64,000 bases of DNA from positions 1 to 64,000 of the forward strand of contig NZ_QPJM01000018.1 in assembly GCF_003337575.1 (NCBI RefSeq), written 5' to 3'. A program made the translations under genes and the position numbers. The notes beneath the pieces are model-generated. The model saw only the letters and a program-made list of their open reading frames with translations. It made no database searches and was not told where the DNA came from. Positions 48,516-57,083 of this stretch are shown in pieces; positions within the stretch are counted from its first letter, which is position 1, and every line of letters begins with the position of its first letter. This stretch comes from Phyllobacterium bourgognense (GTDB taxonomy: Bacteria; Pseudomonadota; Alphaproteobacteria; Rhizobiales; Rhizobiaceae).

Positions 48516-50384
48516 ATGAAATTGGAAATCTTTCGGCAAAGCGTCTCGATGATGCCGCGTCGTTACAAGCAGATACTCCTTGTCATTTTTGACATGGTGA
48601 CGCTGACTTTCGCTATTTGGCTCAGCTATTTGCTGAGATTCGGTGAGTTTTTTATCCCGAACAGCGAGCAAGCCTTGTTGATGGTCGCTGCGCCGCTTAT
48701 CGGCCTGCCGGTGTTCGTGCGTTTCGGGTTGTACCGCTCTGTCATCCGCTACCTTCCTGACAAGGCAATCTGGACGATGATTCAGGCCGTGACGATCTCC
48801 GTCATTCTCTGGGTCTGCCTCGCCTTCCTTACGTTGATGACCGGCGCCGAAGGCGTGCCTCGCGCCATACCGTTTCTCTATTGGGTGCTCAGCATCGGTC
48901 TCATCTGCGGCAGCCGTTTTGCCGCAAAATGGCTTTTATGGAGCCCTCTACGTGAAAAGCTGCTGGCGCGGCAGTGTCTCATATTCGGCGCGGGCGATGC
49001 CGGCCGCCAATTGGCAAACGCCTTGAGGTCGCAGAACGAAGTCTTCGTCGCGGGTTTTGTCGATGATGACAAGGGCCTGCATGGCATGGATATTCTTGGC
49101 ATCCGCGTTTACCCGACATCGCAGCTCGAAACGCTGATCGACAATTTCGGCATCAACGAGTTGATCGTGACGACCTCCGCCCTGAGCGGTATCCAGCGCC
49201 GCCGTCTGATCGGCAGGTTGAAATCGCTCGATGTAAAGGTGCGAATTCTTCCGGCGATTTCGGATTTGACTGCAGGAAAATACCTGATCAGCCATCTGCG
49301 CGACATCGACATCGACGATCTGCTCGGCCGCTCGCCGGTACCGGCTGATCCGGCACTGCTCGACAAAACCGTGGAAGACCGCGCCATTCTTGTGACCGGA
49401 GCCGGCGGATCGATCGGGTCGGAGCTTTGCCGCACGATCGTCAAGCTGGCGCCGGCGAAGCTGGTAATTTTCGATGTCAATGAGCACAGTATCTATCAAC
49501 TCCATCGCGAGCTTGCTGCGGTCAGCGACTGCCTGATCATCCCGGTGCTCGGTTCGATCGCCGATGCACCGTTGATCAGAACCGTGCTTGCAGCGCACAA
49601 GATCGAGAACGTTTATCATTGTGCCGCCTACAAGCATGTGCCGCTGGTGGAGGAAAATGTTGTCGAGGGCGCGCGAAACAATGTCGTCGGCACGGACGTG
49701 CTGGCCGCATTGTCTCGCGAGGCAGGGGTCAGAAATTTCGTCCTCATTTCGTCCGACAAAGCCGTGCGGCCATCCAATGTCATGGGCGCGACCAAGCGCT
49801 GGGCCGAGCTTATCGTACGCTATCATGGCGATGAGGCGAGCAGACAGGGGAGCGGGCAGATATTCGCTTCGGTTCGCTTCGGCAATGTGATCGGTTCCAG
49901 CGGTTCGGTCGTGCCGCTGTTTCGCGAGCAAATTGCTCATGGCGGTCCGCTGACGGTCACCCATGACGACATGACCCGTTATTTCATGTCGGTGCGCGAA
50001 GCTGCGGAACTGATCATTCAGGCGGGAGCGCTTTCCGAGGGAGGGGATATTCTGCTGCTCGAAATGGGCGAAGCCGTACGCATCCGCGATCTAGCGGAAA
50101 ACATGATTCTGCTTGCCGGCCTTTCAATCAAGGACACCCTCCATCCCGAGGGTGATATCGAAATCGTCACCGTCGGTATACGCGATGGCGAGAAACTGCA
50201 TGAAGAGCTGTTCTACGATCCGACTGGCGTATCACCAACGAACCATTCCAAAATCCTGCGCGCCAAGCGCGGCGCCAATTCCGTGAACCATTTGCCCGAA
50301 GCGATTACGGAGTTGCGGCAACTGATCGAAAAGCAGGACGCCGATGCTGTGCGCAAGCTGCTCTTCGAGTACGCAACCTCCTAG
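48516..50384 (+). CDS. Membrane-anchored nucleotide-sugar epimerase/dehydratase, CapD/WbpM-like (622 aa)
   Basis: Four or five N-terminal membrane segments (residues 20-140), a CoA-binding-like Rossmann region (about 145-270), then the SDR catalytic domain with VTGAGGSIGSELC (about 290-302) and SSDKAVRPSNVMGATKR. In this family Tyr is replaced by Met in the catalytic triad, as in WbpM and FlaA1-type 4,6-dehydratases. It makes UDP-4-keto-6-deoxy-hexosamines for surface polysaccharide. GAGGATT ribosome site before the ATG. Convergent with a lipid-linked glycan initiating transferase, a sensible partner. Confidence 0.92.
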   Translation: MKLEIFRQSVSMMPRRYKQILLVIFDMVTLTFAIWLSYLLRFGEFFIPNSEQALLMVAAPLIGLPVFVRFGLYRSVIRYLPDKAIWTMIQAVTISVILWVCLAFLTLMTGAEGVPRAIPFLYWVLSIGLICGSRFAAKWLLWSPLREKLLARQCLIFGAGDAGRQLANALRSQNEVFVAGFVDDDKGLHGMDILGIRVYPTSQLETLIDNFGINELIVTTSALSGIQRRRLIGRLKSLDVKVRILPAISDLTAGKYLISHLRDIDIDDLLGRSPVPADPALLDKTVEDRAILVTGAGGSIGSELCRTIVKLAPAKLVIFDVNEHSIYQLHRELAAVSDCLIIPVLGSIADAPLIRTVLAAHKIENVYHCAAYKHVPLVEENVVEGARNNVVGTDVLAALSREAGVRNFVLISSDKAVRPSNVMGATKRWAELIVRYHGDEASRQGSGQIFASVRFGNVIGSSGSVVPLFREQIAHGGPLTVTHDDMTRYFMSVREAAELIIQAGALSEGGDILLLEMGEAVRIRDLAENMILLAGLSIKDTLHPEGDIEIVTVGIRDGEKLHEELFYDPTGVSPTNHSKILRAKRGANSVNHLPEAITELRQLIEKQDADAVRKLLFEYATS

Positions 50385-50387
50385 ATC

Positions 50388-51395
50388 CTAGCGCAATTTG
50401 GCTCGAAACCGGAGCAAGACGAACCCGACACCCATCAGCGCCACGAGAATACCTGCAGCGCGAAACAGATCGTGTTGTGCCGCTGCAACGGCGCAGGCTC
50501 CAAGTATCACATTGAGCACGCCAACGCTGATGATGATACTCCAGACCGACCAGCCGGAACGTTTCGCCACCTGGTAGGCGTGCTTGGAATGCGCGGCGAA
50601 AATGTTGTCGCCAGCCGCCAGCCGCATTAGCAGCGTCGATGTTGCGTCGCCGATGAAAAACAGCGGCAGAATCAGCCCGGCCCAGATCGACAGATCATGG
50701 CCAAGCCGAAAGAAGGCAAGCCCGCTGAGCAAGCCGATGGGCAAGCTGCCGGAATCACCGAGAAACACGCTCGCCTTCGGCCGGTTGAAGACGGCAAAGC
50801 CTAATAGCCCTCCCGCAATCGAAGCGGCAAGGCTGCCGGTCCCGAGCATGGCAAGTCCGAAGACCGCAAACACGGCAAGCAGGGCGAGGGGAATGCCGAG
50901 GCCTGAGACGACCATCAGGTCGAGGCCGTCCATGAAATTGGTCAGATTAATGAAATAGACGAGGGCGAGAACGAGAAGGCCACGTTCCACAAGGAAAGGC
51001 ATGAGTTCCGGCAGCAGGCGAAAGTCTGCCCCGAGCCCATGGACTGCAATCGCCGAGGCTGCGACTTGCGATGCCAGCCGGATTGTCTCGGGCAAATGAT
51101 GGCGGTCATCGAGGAAACCGATAATCCAGAGCAGAGTTGCCGCAAGACTTGTGGCGTTAAGGAACTGCTGGTCAAGGCCGGACGCAGGGCCGAATATCCA
51201 CAGCGAAACAATGATGACCGGAACGATTGCGAGGCCGCCCAATTGACGGGCCGCCTGCGTATGATTGGAGCGCTCGGTCATCGCCGCGCCGAGGAAATCC
51301 GCAGGAAGCGCCCGCATTATGATCGCCAACAAGACGGCACTTGCGACGGCAGCGGCAAGAAAAGAAGCGATGATGGCAGTCAATGATGATTCCAC
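50388..51395 (-). CDS. Undecaprenyl-phosphate sugar-phosphate transferase, WecA/WbpL-like (335 aa)
   Basis: Polytopic glycosyltransferase family 4 protein (MraY/WecA superfamily) that starts lipid-linked glycan synthesis. Conserved cytoplasmic motifs: GFLDDRHHL, NFMDGLD, FLGDSGSLPIG and HSKHAYQ. About ten membrane segments. The start is GTG at 51395 with no clear ribosome site. Stops three bases from the convergent CapD-like gene. Confidence 0.9.
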   Translation of the reverse strand: MESSLTAIIASFLAAAVASAVLLAIIMRALPADFLGAAMTERSNHTQAARQLGGLAIVPVIIVSLWIFGPASGLDQQFLNATSLAATLLWIIGFLDDRHHLPETIRLASQVAASAIAVHGLGADFRLLPELMPFLVERGLLVLALVYFINLTNFMDGLDLMVVSGLGIPLALLAVFAVFGLAMLGTGSLAASIAGGLLGFAVFNRPKASVFLGDSGSLPIGLLSGLAFFRLGHDLSIWAGLILPLFFIGDATSTLLMRLAAGDNIFAAHSKHAYQVAKRSGWSVWSIIISVGVLNVILGACAVAAAQHDLFRAAGILVALMGVGFVLLRFRAKLR

Positions 51396-51429
51396 TACTT
51401 ATATGACTCTGGAGTGGTCACTTAGCACT

Positions 51430-51457
51430 CTTGGAAAATCCTTGAGAAGTGCTATAT
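51430..51457 (+). promoter_or_regulatory. Sigma-70-type promoter of structured RNA copy A
   Basis: CTTGGA, 16 bases, CTATAT, close to the alphaproteobacterial consensus CTTGAC / CTATAT. The same boxes at the same spacing precede RNA copy B at 61172-61199. Predicted start near 51464. Confidence 0.65.
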
Positions 51458-51463
51458 TCTCAC

Positions 51464-51700
51464 TTGGATAGGAGGCAGGCCGAAGCCCACCTCCCAATCC
51501 TAGTTTAGCGCGAATGAGACCCGAACCGTGAGTGTCCAGCTCGTTCGGGTCTTTCGCACTTCTAGGGTGATGCGCAGCGGTAGAAACCACATTCGCTTCA
51601 CTCCAAGTTTTGACAGCATATTGGCCGTATGCCTCAGCCAGGGAGGCCCATCCCCCTGATTGCACCGGCTGGCACGGTGCTGCTGCTTCGCCGTCAAAAC
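51464..51700 (+). ncRNA. Candidate structured RNA, copy A
   Basis: At least five hairpins can be drawn and each has a counterpart in copy B with changed but still paired stems. H1 51467-51500 (GGAGG/CCTCC). H2 51510-51557 (GACCCGAAC/GTTCGGGTC, 16-base loop CGTGAGTGTCCAGCTC). A 29-base block at 51564-51592 differs from copy B at two positions only and folds with the next bases. H3 51616-51632 (GCATA/TATGC, loop with GGCC). H4 51639-51658 (CAGGG/CCCTG, loop AGGCCCATC). H5 51662-51680 (GCACCG/CGGTGC, loop GCTGGCA). The 3' end is uncertain. I recognise no known family. A small peptide starting at the ATG at 51570 is an alternative but is not preserved in copy B. Confidence 0.68.
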
Positions 51701-51904
51701 GCAATAGTGCTCCAGCCTAGCGATATGCATTTCTGAACAGAACCCCGACTTAGGTCCAATGCCCTGTCCTGGCTTTGGTTATGGAAAACGCGGAAACAAT
51801 TGCGGAAAGGTACAAACTCTCCAATCATTCACGTTGCGCAAGCTGGAACCAGAGGTTATAAGGCCGCGCTGTCACGCCGAATATTCCCACCAGCGTTGAC
51901 ATTT

Positions 51905-51979
51905 TGGGGCGTAGCCAAGTGGTAAGGCAGCGGTTTTTGGTACCGCCATTCGGAGGTTCGAACCCTCCCGCCCCAGCCA
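51905..51979 (+). tRNA. tRNA-Gln (TTG)
   Basis: Acceptor TGGGGCG pairs with CGCCCCA, D-arm AGCCAAGTGGTAAGGCA, anticodon stem GCGGT/ACCGC with loop TTTTGGT giving anticodon TTG, T-arm GGAGGTTCGAACCCTCC, and encoded GCCA end. Confidence 0.97.
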
Positions 51980-52061
51980 GTCATTTCATGACAAGACCTG
52001 TTCCTTTCCGGCTAATCATTGCTATAGATCATTGGCAAAAGACTATTGAGAGGAAACAGAT

Positions 52062-52991
52062 ATGGCACGTCGCATCGCGGTCGTTGGTAGCAACATGACC
52101 GATCTCGTCACATCGATCATCCGCATGCCGGCGCCAGGAGAAACTTTGGAAGCACCGGCATTCTCGATGGGATTTGGCGGCAAGGGCGCCAATCAGGCCG
52201 TCGCTGCCGCAAGGCTTGGTGCCGATGTGATGATGGTCACCAAGGTTGGCGACGACGTTTTCGGTCAAAGCACCATCGACAACCTCAAGAGCAACGGCAT
52301 CGATGTGTCGCATGTTGGGACCGTTACGGGCAAATCCAGCGGCGTTGCGCCGATCTTTGTCGATGAAAGCGGCGAGAACTCGATCTTTATCATCAAGGGC
52401 GCGAACAATGATCTGAAGCCCTCCGATATCGATGCGGCTGCAGAAGATTTGAAGCGGTGCGACCTCATTCTGATGCAATTGGAAGTGCCGCTCGAGACGG
52501 TCTATTATACGATTGCCTTCGCTGATCGGCATGGCATCGAAACGATCCTCAATCCGGCACCCGCTGCGCCTGATCTTGATCCGAAACAGGTCACCAAGGC
52601 AACCTTCGTGGTTCCCAACGAAACCGAACTGGCGCTGCTGACTGGCATGCCTACCGGGACAGACGCCGAGATTGAAACGGCAGCGCGTTCCTTGATCGAC
52701 AAGGGTATCCGCACGGTCATCGTCACTCTCGGCTCACGCGGCGCGCGCTTGATCACAGCAAGTTCCTCGACATTGATCGAGCCTCTCAAGGTCAAGCCGA
52801 AAGACACGACAGGCGCTGGCGATGCTTTCATTGGCAGTTTCGCCCGCTACTACGTTGAGGGTCGGGAGCTCGAGGCTTCGCTCAGGAAAGCGGCGCTCTA
52901 TGCCGCCGACTCGATTACCCGCCAAGGCACGCAGAAGTCCTATGCGACGGCCGAAGAATTCAACCAATTTCTGCACAATCGCGCGAAATAA
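52062..52991 (+). CDS. Ribokinase (309 aa)
   Basis: PfkB-family sugar kinase phosphorylating D-ribose at O5. The substrate motif GGKGANQAVAAARLG is at about residues 39-53, and DTTGAGDAFIGSFA near the C-terminus holds the anion hole and catalytic Asp. AGAGGAAAC ribosome site before the ATG. Followed after 21 bases by an RbsD/FucU-type mutarotase, so the pair probably handles ribose or a related pentose; no transporter is in the window. Confidence 0.93.
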   Translation: MARRIAVVGSNMTDLVTSIIRMPAPGETLEAPAFSMGFGGKGANQAVAAARLGADVMMVTKVGDDVFGQSTIDNLKSNGIDVSHVGTVTGKSSGVAPIFVDESGENSIFIIKGANNDLKPSDIDAAAEDLKRCDLILMQLEVPLETVYYTIAFADRHGIETILNPAPAAPDLDPKQVTKATFVVPNETELALLTGMPTGTDAEIETAARSLIDKGIRTVIVTLGSRGARLITASSSTLIEPLKVKPKDTTGAGDAFIGSFARYYVEGRELEASLRKAALYAADSITRQGTQKSYATAEEFNQFLHNRAK

Positions 52992-53012
52992 TCAGACATA
53001 TCGGGAGGAAAC

Positions 53013-53471
53013 ATGCTCAAGAATCTGGATCCATTGCTGAATGCGGATGTGCTCTACGCGCTGAGAGCTATGGGCCATGGCGATCGGCTGGTCATATGCG
53101 ATACGAATTTTCCGGGGGATTCCATTGCGCGCCAGACACGGCTCGGCCGGCTGTTGCGTATTGACGCTGTGACCGCGCCGAGAGCCGCGCGTGCCATTCT
53201 CTCGGTCATGCCGCTCGACACGTTCATCGACGACGCCGCCGCGCGCATGGAAATCGTTGGCAGTCCCGACGAAATCCCGGATGTGCAAGTGGAAATGCAG
53301 GCCGAGATCGACGCCGCGGAAGGCAAGCATTGGCCGATGGTCTCCATCGACCGGATGGACTTCTATGAACATGCCAAGAATGCCTATTGCGTTATCGCGA
53401 CTGGCGAGCGGCGGTTTTATGGGTGTTTTATCCTGACGAAGGGCGTGATCCCACCGGAAGAGGTTCGATAA
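53013..53471 (+). CDS. RbsD/FucU family sugar mutarotase (152 aa)
   Basis: Interconverts pyranose or anomeric sugar forms. Matches the family in NADVLYALRAMGHGDRLVICD and the C-terminal RRFYGCFILTKGVI; the size and the first motif are closer to FucU than to short RbsD. The GGGAGG ribosome site is strong. Its pairing with ribokinase suggests it feeds ribose to the kinase, though fucose-like sugars are possible. Confidence 0.9.
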   Translation: MLKNLDPLLNADVLYALRAMGHGDRLVICDTNFPGDSIARQTRLGRLLRIDAVTAPRAARAILSVMPLDTFIDDAAARMEIVGSPDEIPDVQVEMQAEIDAAEGKHWPMVSIDRMDFYEHAKNAYCVIATGERRFYGCFILTKGVIPPEEVR

Positions 53472-53790
53472 TCCACCCCTGACGTGCATCAGGCTGAATT
53501 CTCAATAGGTCTTCCAACGTCGCCCCAAAAATCCCGGATCAATTTTCCACGGATTGCATGTTTTAAAAAAGCTGGACTCCGGCGTTGCGCTGCTATGGAA
53601 TCGCATTCTGATAAAATGTCGTTCACGGCAATAAATTGGCGCGGATTTCGCATCCCTTGTGAAACCATCCTTTCCTTAAATATCGCCGTTCCACTATGTT
53701 GCCGCGAGCAATGGCGATATTGATACGCCGCGTGATTCAGTTGATATTCGTTGCGCCTGATGCTGGCAGCGAGAGTGGATAGTAATTTTC
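53472..53790. other. Intergenic region, 319 bases, with a repeat relic
   Basis: No gene seen. Bases 53489-53507 (CATCAGGCTGAATTCTCAA) are identical to part of the right arm of R1 copy 5 (46199-46217), without core or left arm, so they look like a remnant. The rest is the cysD leader; no operator could be named. Confidence 0.55.
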
Positions 53791-54696
53791 ATGACCAAGA
53801 ACCTGACGCATCTCCAGCGTCTTGAAGCCGAAGCAATCCATATTTTTCGTGAGGTCGCGGCGACATTCTCCAATCCCGTGATGCTTTATTCGATCGGCAA
53901 GGATTCGTCCGTCATGCTGCATCTGGCGATGAAGGCCTTCTATCCGGCCAAGCCGCCATTTCCATTCCTCCACGTCGATAGCACGTGGAAATTCAAGGAG
54001 ATGATCGCATTTCGTGATTCAGAAGCTCAGCGACTTGGCTTCGATCTTCTCGTGCACAGCAATCAGGAAGGCATCGAGCAGGGCATCGGTCCCTTCACGC
54101 ATGGTTCCAACACACATACCCACATTATGAAAACCGTCGCACTGCGGCAGGCACTCGACAAATACGGGTTCGATGCGGCCTTTGGTGGCGCACGCCGTGA
54201 CGAGGAAAAGTCTCGTGCCAAGGAGCGGATTTTCTCGTTCCGCAATGCGCAGCATTCCTGGGACCCGAAGAACCAGCGGCCGGAAATGTGGAAGATCTAC
54301 AATACCCGCGTCGCCAAGGGTGAATCCATCCGCGTGTTTCCGATCTCCAACTGGACGGAGCTCGATATCTGGCAATATATCATGCAGGAGGATATTCCGA
54401 TCGTTCCGCTGTACTTTGCCGCGAGGCGTCCGGTCGTCGAGCGTGACGGCACGCTGATCATGCGCGATGATGAACGCATGCAACTGCTTCCCGGCGAAGT
54501 GCTGCAGCAGAAAATGGTGCGGTTCCGCACGCTTGGCTGCTATCCTCTTACGGGGGCTGTTGAGTCCGATGCGGCAACGCTGCCAGAAATCGTCAGCGAA
54601 ATGCTCGTCTCGCGCACCTCCGAGCGGCAGGGGCGCATGATCGACAAGGACGAAGCGGGCTCCATGGAGAAGAAGAAGCGTGAGGGCTATTTCTGA
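53791..54696 (+). CDS. Sulfate adenylyltransferase subunit 2, CysD (301 aa)
   Basis: ATP sulfurylase catalytic subunit, making adenylyl sulfate from sulfate and ATP together with the CysN GTPase. PP-loop [14 protein letters not shown] at about residues 35-48, [17 protein letters not shown] and [15 protein letters not shown] are diagnostic. It starts the sulfate activation run cysD-cysNC-cysQ. Confidence 0.97.
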   Translation: MTKNLTHLQRLEAEAIHIFREVAATFSNPVMLYSIGKDSSVMLHLAMKAFYPAKPPFPFLHVDSTWKFKEMIAFRDSEAQRLGFDLLVHSNQEGIEQGIGPFTHGSNTHTHIMKTVALRQALDKYGFDAAFGGARRDEEKSRAKERIFSFRNAQHSWDPKNQRPEMWKIYNTRVAKGESIRVFPISNWTELDIWQYIMQEDIPIVPLYFAARRPVVERDGTLIMRDDERMQLLPGEVLQQKMVRFRTLGCYPLTGAVESDAATLPEIVSEMLVSRTSERQGRMIDKDEAGSMEKKKREGYF

Positions 54697-54702
54697 TGGC
54701 CA

Positions 54703-54971
54703 GAGCGAGATGAAGTCATATTGCGCACGTTCTGTTTCCCGGCTGGGGAGGCAATCCACGCGGAAGGTGGCGAGGCCGATGTGGTTCATCGGACGAAGCC
54801 ACCCGACAAAGTGGTTGGCCGCCAGCCGGAAACCCGAAGGGCCGGGTGAATTTGTTCCAATTCCTTCGGACTTTGGCATCGTCCGTTGGAAAAACATCGG
54901 CCTCGCCAAATCCCTTGACCTTGAAACCAATTCTCTCCGGCAGAACGGTGCAATATGACCTCATCTCGCTC
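54703..54971. repeat. Long inverted-repeat element between cysD and cysN
   Basis: The left arm GAGCGAGATGAAGTCATATT (54703 on) pairs with AATATGACCTCATCTCGCTC (ending 54971) with one mismatch, and complementarity continues inward with interruptions: GTTCTG/CAGAAC and GGCGAGGCCGATG/CATCGGCCTCGCC. About 269 bases in all. It is unlike the R1 and R2 families. The right arm contains the ATG assigned to cysN. Confidence 0.82.
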
Positions 54972-56916
54972 TCAGCTAGGACAGATCAAGATTTCGCCTG
55001 CAGCTTCAGCCGCCGAGGAAATCAACGCCTATATGGCCGAACAAGAGAAGAAATCGCTGCTGCGGTTTCTCACTTGCGGCTCAGTCGATGACGGCAAATC
55101 CACACTCATCGGACGTCTGCTCTACGACACCAAGCTGATCTTCGAGGACCAGCTGGCAGCGCTGACCAAGGATAGCCGCAAGCACGGCACCAATGGCGAA
55201 GATATCGATTTCGCCCTGTTGGTCGACGGGTTGGAAGCTGAACGCGAGCAGGGCATCACCATCGACGTCGCCTACCGCTTCTTCTCGACGCCGAAACGCA
55301 AGTTCATCGTCGCCGATACGCCCGGCCATGAACAATACACACGCAACATGGCGACCGGCGCTTCGACTGCGGACCTTGCAATCGTGCTGGTCGATGCGCG
55401 GCAGGGCATCCTGCGCCAGACGCGGCGTCACAGCTTCATCGCGTCTCTGCTTGGCATTCGCAACATCATTCTTGCCGTCAACAAGATCGATCTCGTGGAC
55501 TATTCGCAGGATGTCTTTGACAAGATTGTCGCGGATTATCAGGAGTTTGCGAGCAAACTCGGATTCAAGACAATACAGGCCATCCCGCTTTCGGCGCGCT
55601 TTGGCGACAATGTCATCGGTCCATCCGCAAACCTTCCCTGGTACAAGGGACCGGCGCTGTTGCAGCATCTGGAGAACGTGCCGTTGGAAAGCACCGATGA
55701 CGCACGTCCGTTCCGCTTTCCGGTTCAGTTCGTCAACCGGCCCAACCTCGACTTCCGCGGTTTTTCCGGCACCATTGCCTCGGGCAGCGTTGCGCCGGGC
55801 GACGAAGTCGTCGTCGCCAAATCCGGCAAGTCCTCGCGGGTCAAGCGTATCGTCACTTGGGACGGCGACCTCAAGTCTGCCGGCGAGGGCGAAGCGGTCA
55901 CGATCGTTCTCGATGACGAGATCGAGGTTTCGCGCGGCAATATGCTGGTCGCGCCCGAAGCACGGCCTGACGTCGCGGACCAGTTCGCTGCCAACGTCGT
56001 GTGGTTCGCCGATCATGCGCTGATCCCGGGGCGATCCTACATCCTGCGGACGGAGACAGATCAGGTCACTGCGACGATCACCGATCTCAAATATCGAATC
56101 GATATCAATAGTTTCGCGCAGGAGGCAGCTAAATCGCTTGACCTGAATGAAGTCGGCGTCGTCAATATCTCGACGCAGGAGCCAATTGCCTTCGACCCCT
56201 ATAAGTCGAACCGTTCGACGGGCTCCTTCATCCTGATCGACCGCCTGACCAATGCGACGGTCGGCGCCGGCATGATCGACTTTGCGCTGCGCCGTGCTTC
56301 CAATGTGCACTGGCAGGCGCTCGACGTCGACAAGGCATCGCGCGCCGCCCAAAAAGACCAGAAACCCGCAGTCGTGTGGTTCACTGGTCTATCGGGTTCC
56401 GGCAAATCGACGATCGCTAATCTGGTCGAGAAGCGCCTGTCGTCGCTCGGCAAGCACACCTATATTCTCGATGGTGATAATGTCCGTCATGGTCTCAATC
56501 GCGATCTTGGCTTTACCGAAGAAGACCGTGTCGAGAACATCCGCCGTGTCGGCGAGGTGGCCAAGCTGATGGCAGACGCTGGGTTGATCGTGCTGGTATC
56601 GTTCATTTCGCCGTTCGTTTCCGAGCGCCGCATGGTGCGCGAACTGCTGGATGATGGTGAATTTCTCGAGATCTTTGTCGATACGCCGTTCGAGGAGTGC
56701 GCGAAGCGTGACCCCAAGGGATTGTATGCCAAGGCACTGCGCGGCGAGATCAAGAACTTCACCGGCGTAGACTCGCCCTATGAAGCGCCGGAGCATCCGG
56801 AACTGCATTTGAAGACAGTTGGCCGGACGACGGAAGAACTTGCTTCCGAGGTCGAAAAGCTTCTTGTAGAGCACGGCATTATCTTTAATTACGATCAGAG
56901 TTCGTGGTCGATCTAG
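54955..56916 (+). CDS. Bifunctional sulfate adenylyltransferase subunit 1 / APS kinase CysNC (653 aa)
   Basis: Fusion as in rhizobial NodQ and CysNC. The N-terminal GTPase drives ATP sulfurylase: G1 GSVDDGKST (residues 42-50), [20 protein letters not shown], then EF-Tu-like beta domains to about 440. The C-terminal adenylylsulfate kinase (about 465-650) has GLSGSGKST and makes PAPS. The ATG at 54955 lies inside the repeat arm; ATG at 55033 ([12 protein letters not shown]) is an alternative if the first residues are not used. Confidence 0.95.
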   Translation: MTSSRSQLGQIKISPAASAAEEINAYMAEQEKKSLLRFLTCGSVDDGKSTLIGRLLYDTKLIFEDQLAALTKDSRKHGTNGEDIDFALLVDGLEAEREQGITIDVAYRFFSTPKRKFIVADTPGHEQYTRNMATGASTADLAIVLVDARQGILRQTRRHSFIASLLGIRNIILAVNKIDLVDYSQDVFDKIVADYQEFASKLGFKTIQAIPLSARFGDNVIGPSANLPWYKGPALLQHLENVPLESTDDARPFRFPVQFVNRPNLDFRGFSGTIASGSVAPGDEVVVAKSGKSSRVKRIVTWDGDLKSAGEGEAVTIVLDDEIEVSRGNMLVAPEARPDVADQFAANVVWFADHALIPGRSYILRTETDQVTATITDLKYRIDINSFAQEAAKSLDLNEVGVVNISTQEPIAFDPYKSNRSTGSFILIDRLTNATVGAGMIDFALRRASNVHWQALDVDKASRAAQKDQKPAVVWFTGLSGSGKSTIANLVEKRLSSLGKHTYILDGDNVRHGLNRDLGFTEEDRVENIRRVGEVAKLMADAGLIVLVSFISPFVSERRMVRELLDDGEFLEIFVDTPFEECAKRDPKGLYAKALRGEIKNFTGVDSPYEAPEHPELHLKTVGRTTEELASEVEKLLVEHGIIFNYDQSSWSI

Positions 56917-57057
56917 GCCATGTTGATATTCACGCCATGCCGGCCTGCAAACGGCGTTTTTCTGCGCTCCGGTGCTCATGGACTTCAAGTCCACTGCGCT
57001 CCGGTGCTCGAACACCACCGTTTTCGGTGCGGCATGATCGTGAATATCAACATGGCC
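56916..57057. repeat. Palindromic intergenic element, family R1, copy 6
   Basis: Arms GGCCATGTTGATATTCACG and CGTGAATATCAACATGGCC are perfectly complementary. The centre has the TGGAC/GTCCA variant (CTCATGGACTTCAAGTCCAC). It begins on the last base of the cysNC stop codon and ends 26 bases before cysQ. Confidence 0.92.
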
Positions 57058-57083
57058 GTGGGCAGCAGCCCAGAGGGGAAGGC

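Noticed and set aside
51564-51592. Possible purine riboswitch because the minus strand reads GTTTCTACC
   Set aside because: The paired helices and remaining purine-aptamer consensus are absent, and the covarying hairpins and promoter point to the plus strand.
51464-51700. tmRNA, 6S, RNase P or SRP RNA
   Set aside because: No tRNA-like domain or tag frame, no open-complex bubble mimic, no P4 consensus and no SRP tetraloop region could be found.
51399-51704. Open frame on the minus strand across RNA copy A
   Set aside because: Copy B has a minus-strand open frame over the same region but with an unrelated peptide; the conservation follows stems and loops, not codons.
54680-54958. Small gene between cysD and cysN, both strands open
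   Set aside because: Both frames lie within the inverted repeat and mirror each other at the ends, as expected for a palindrome rather than a gene.
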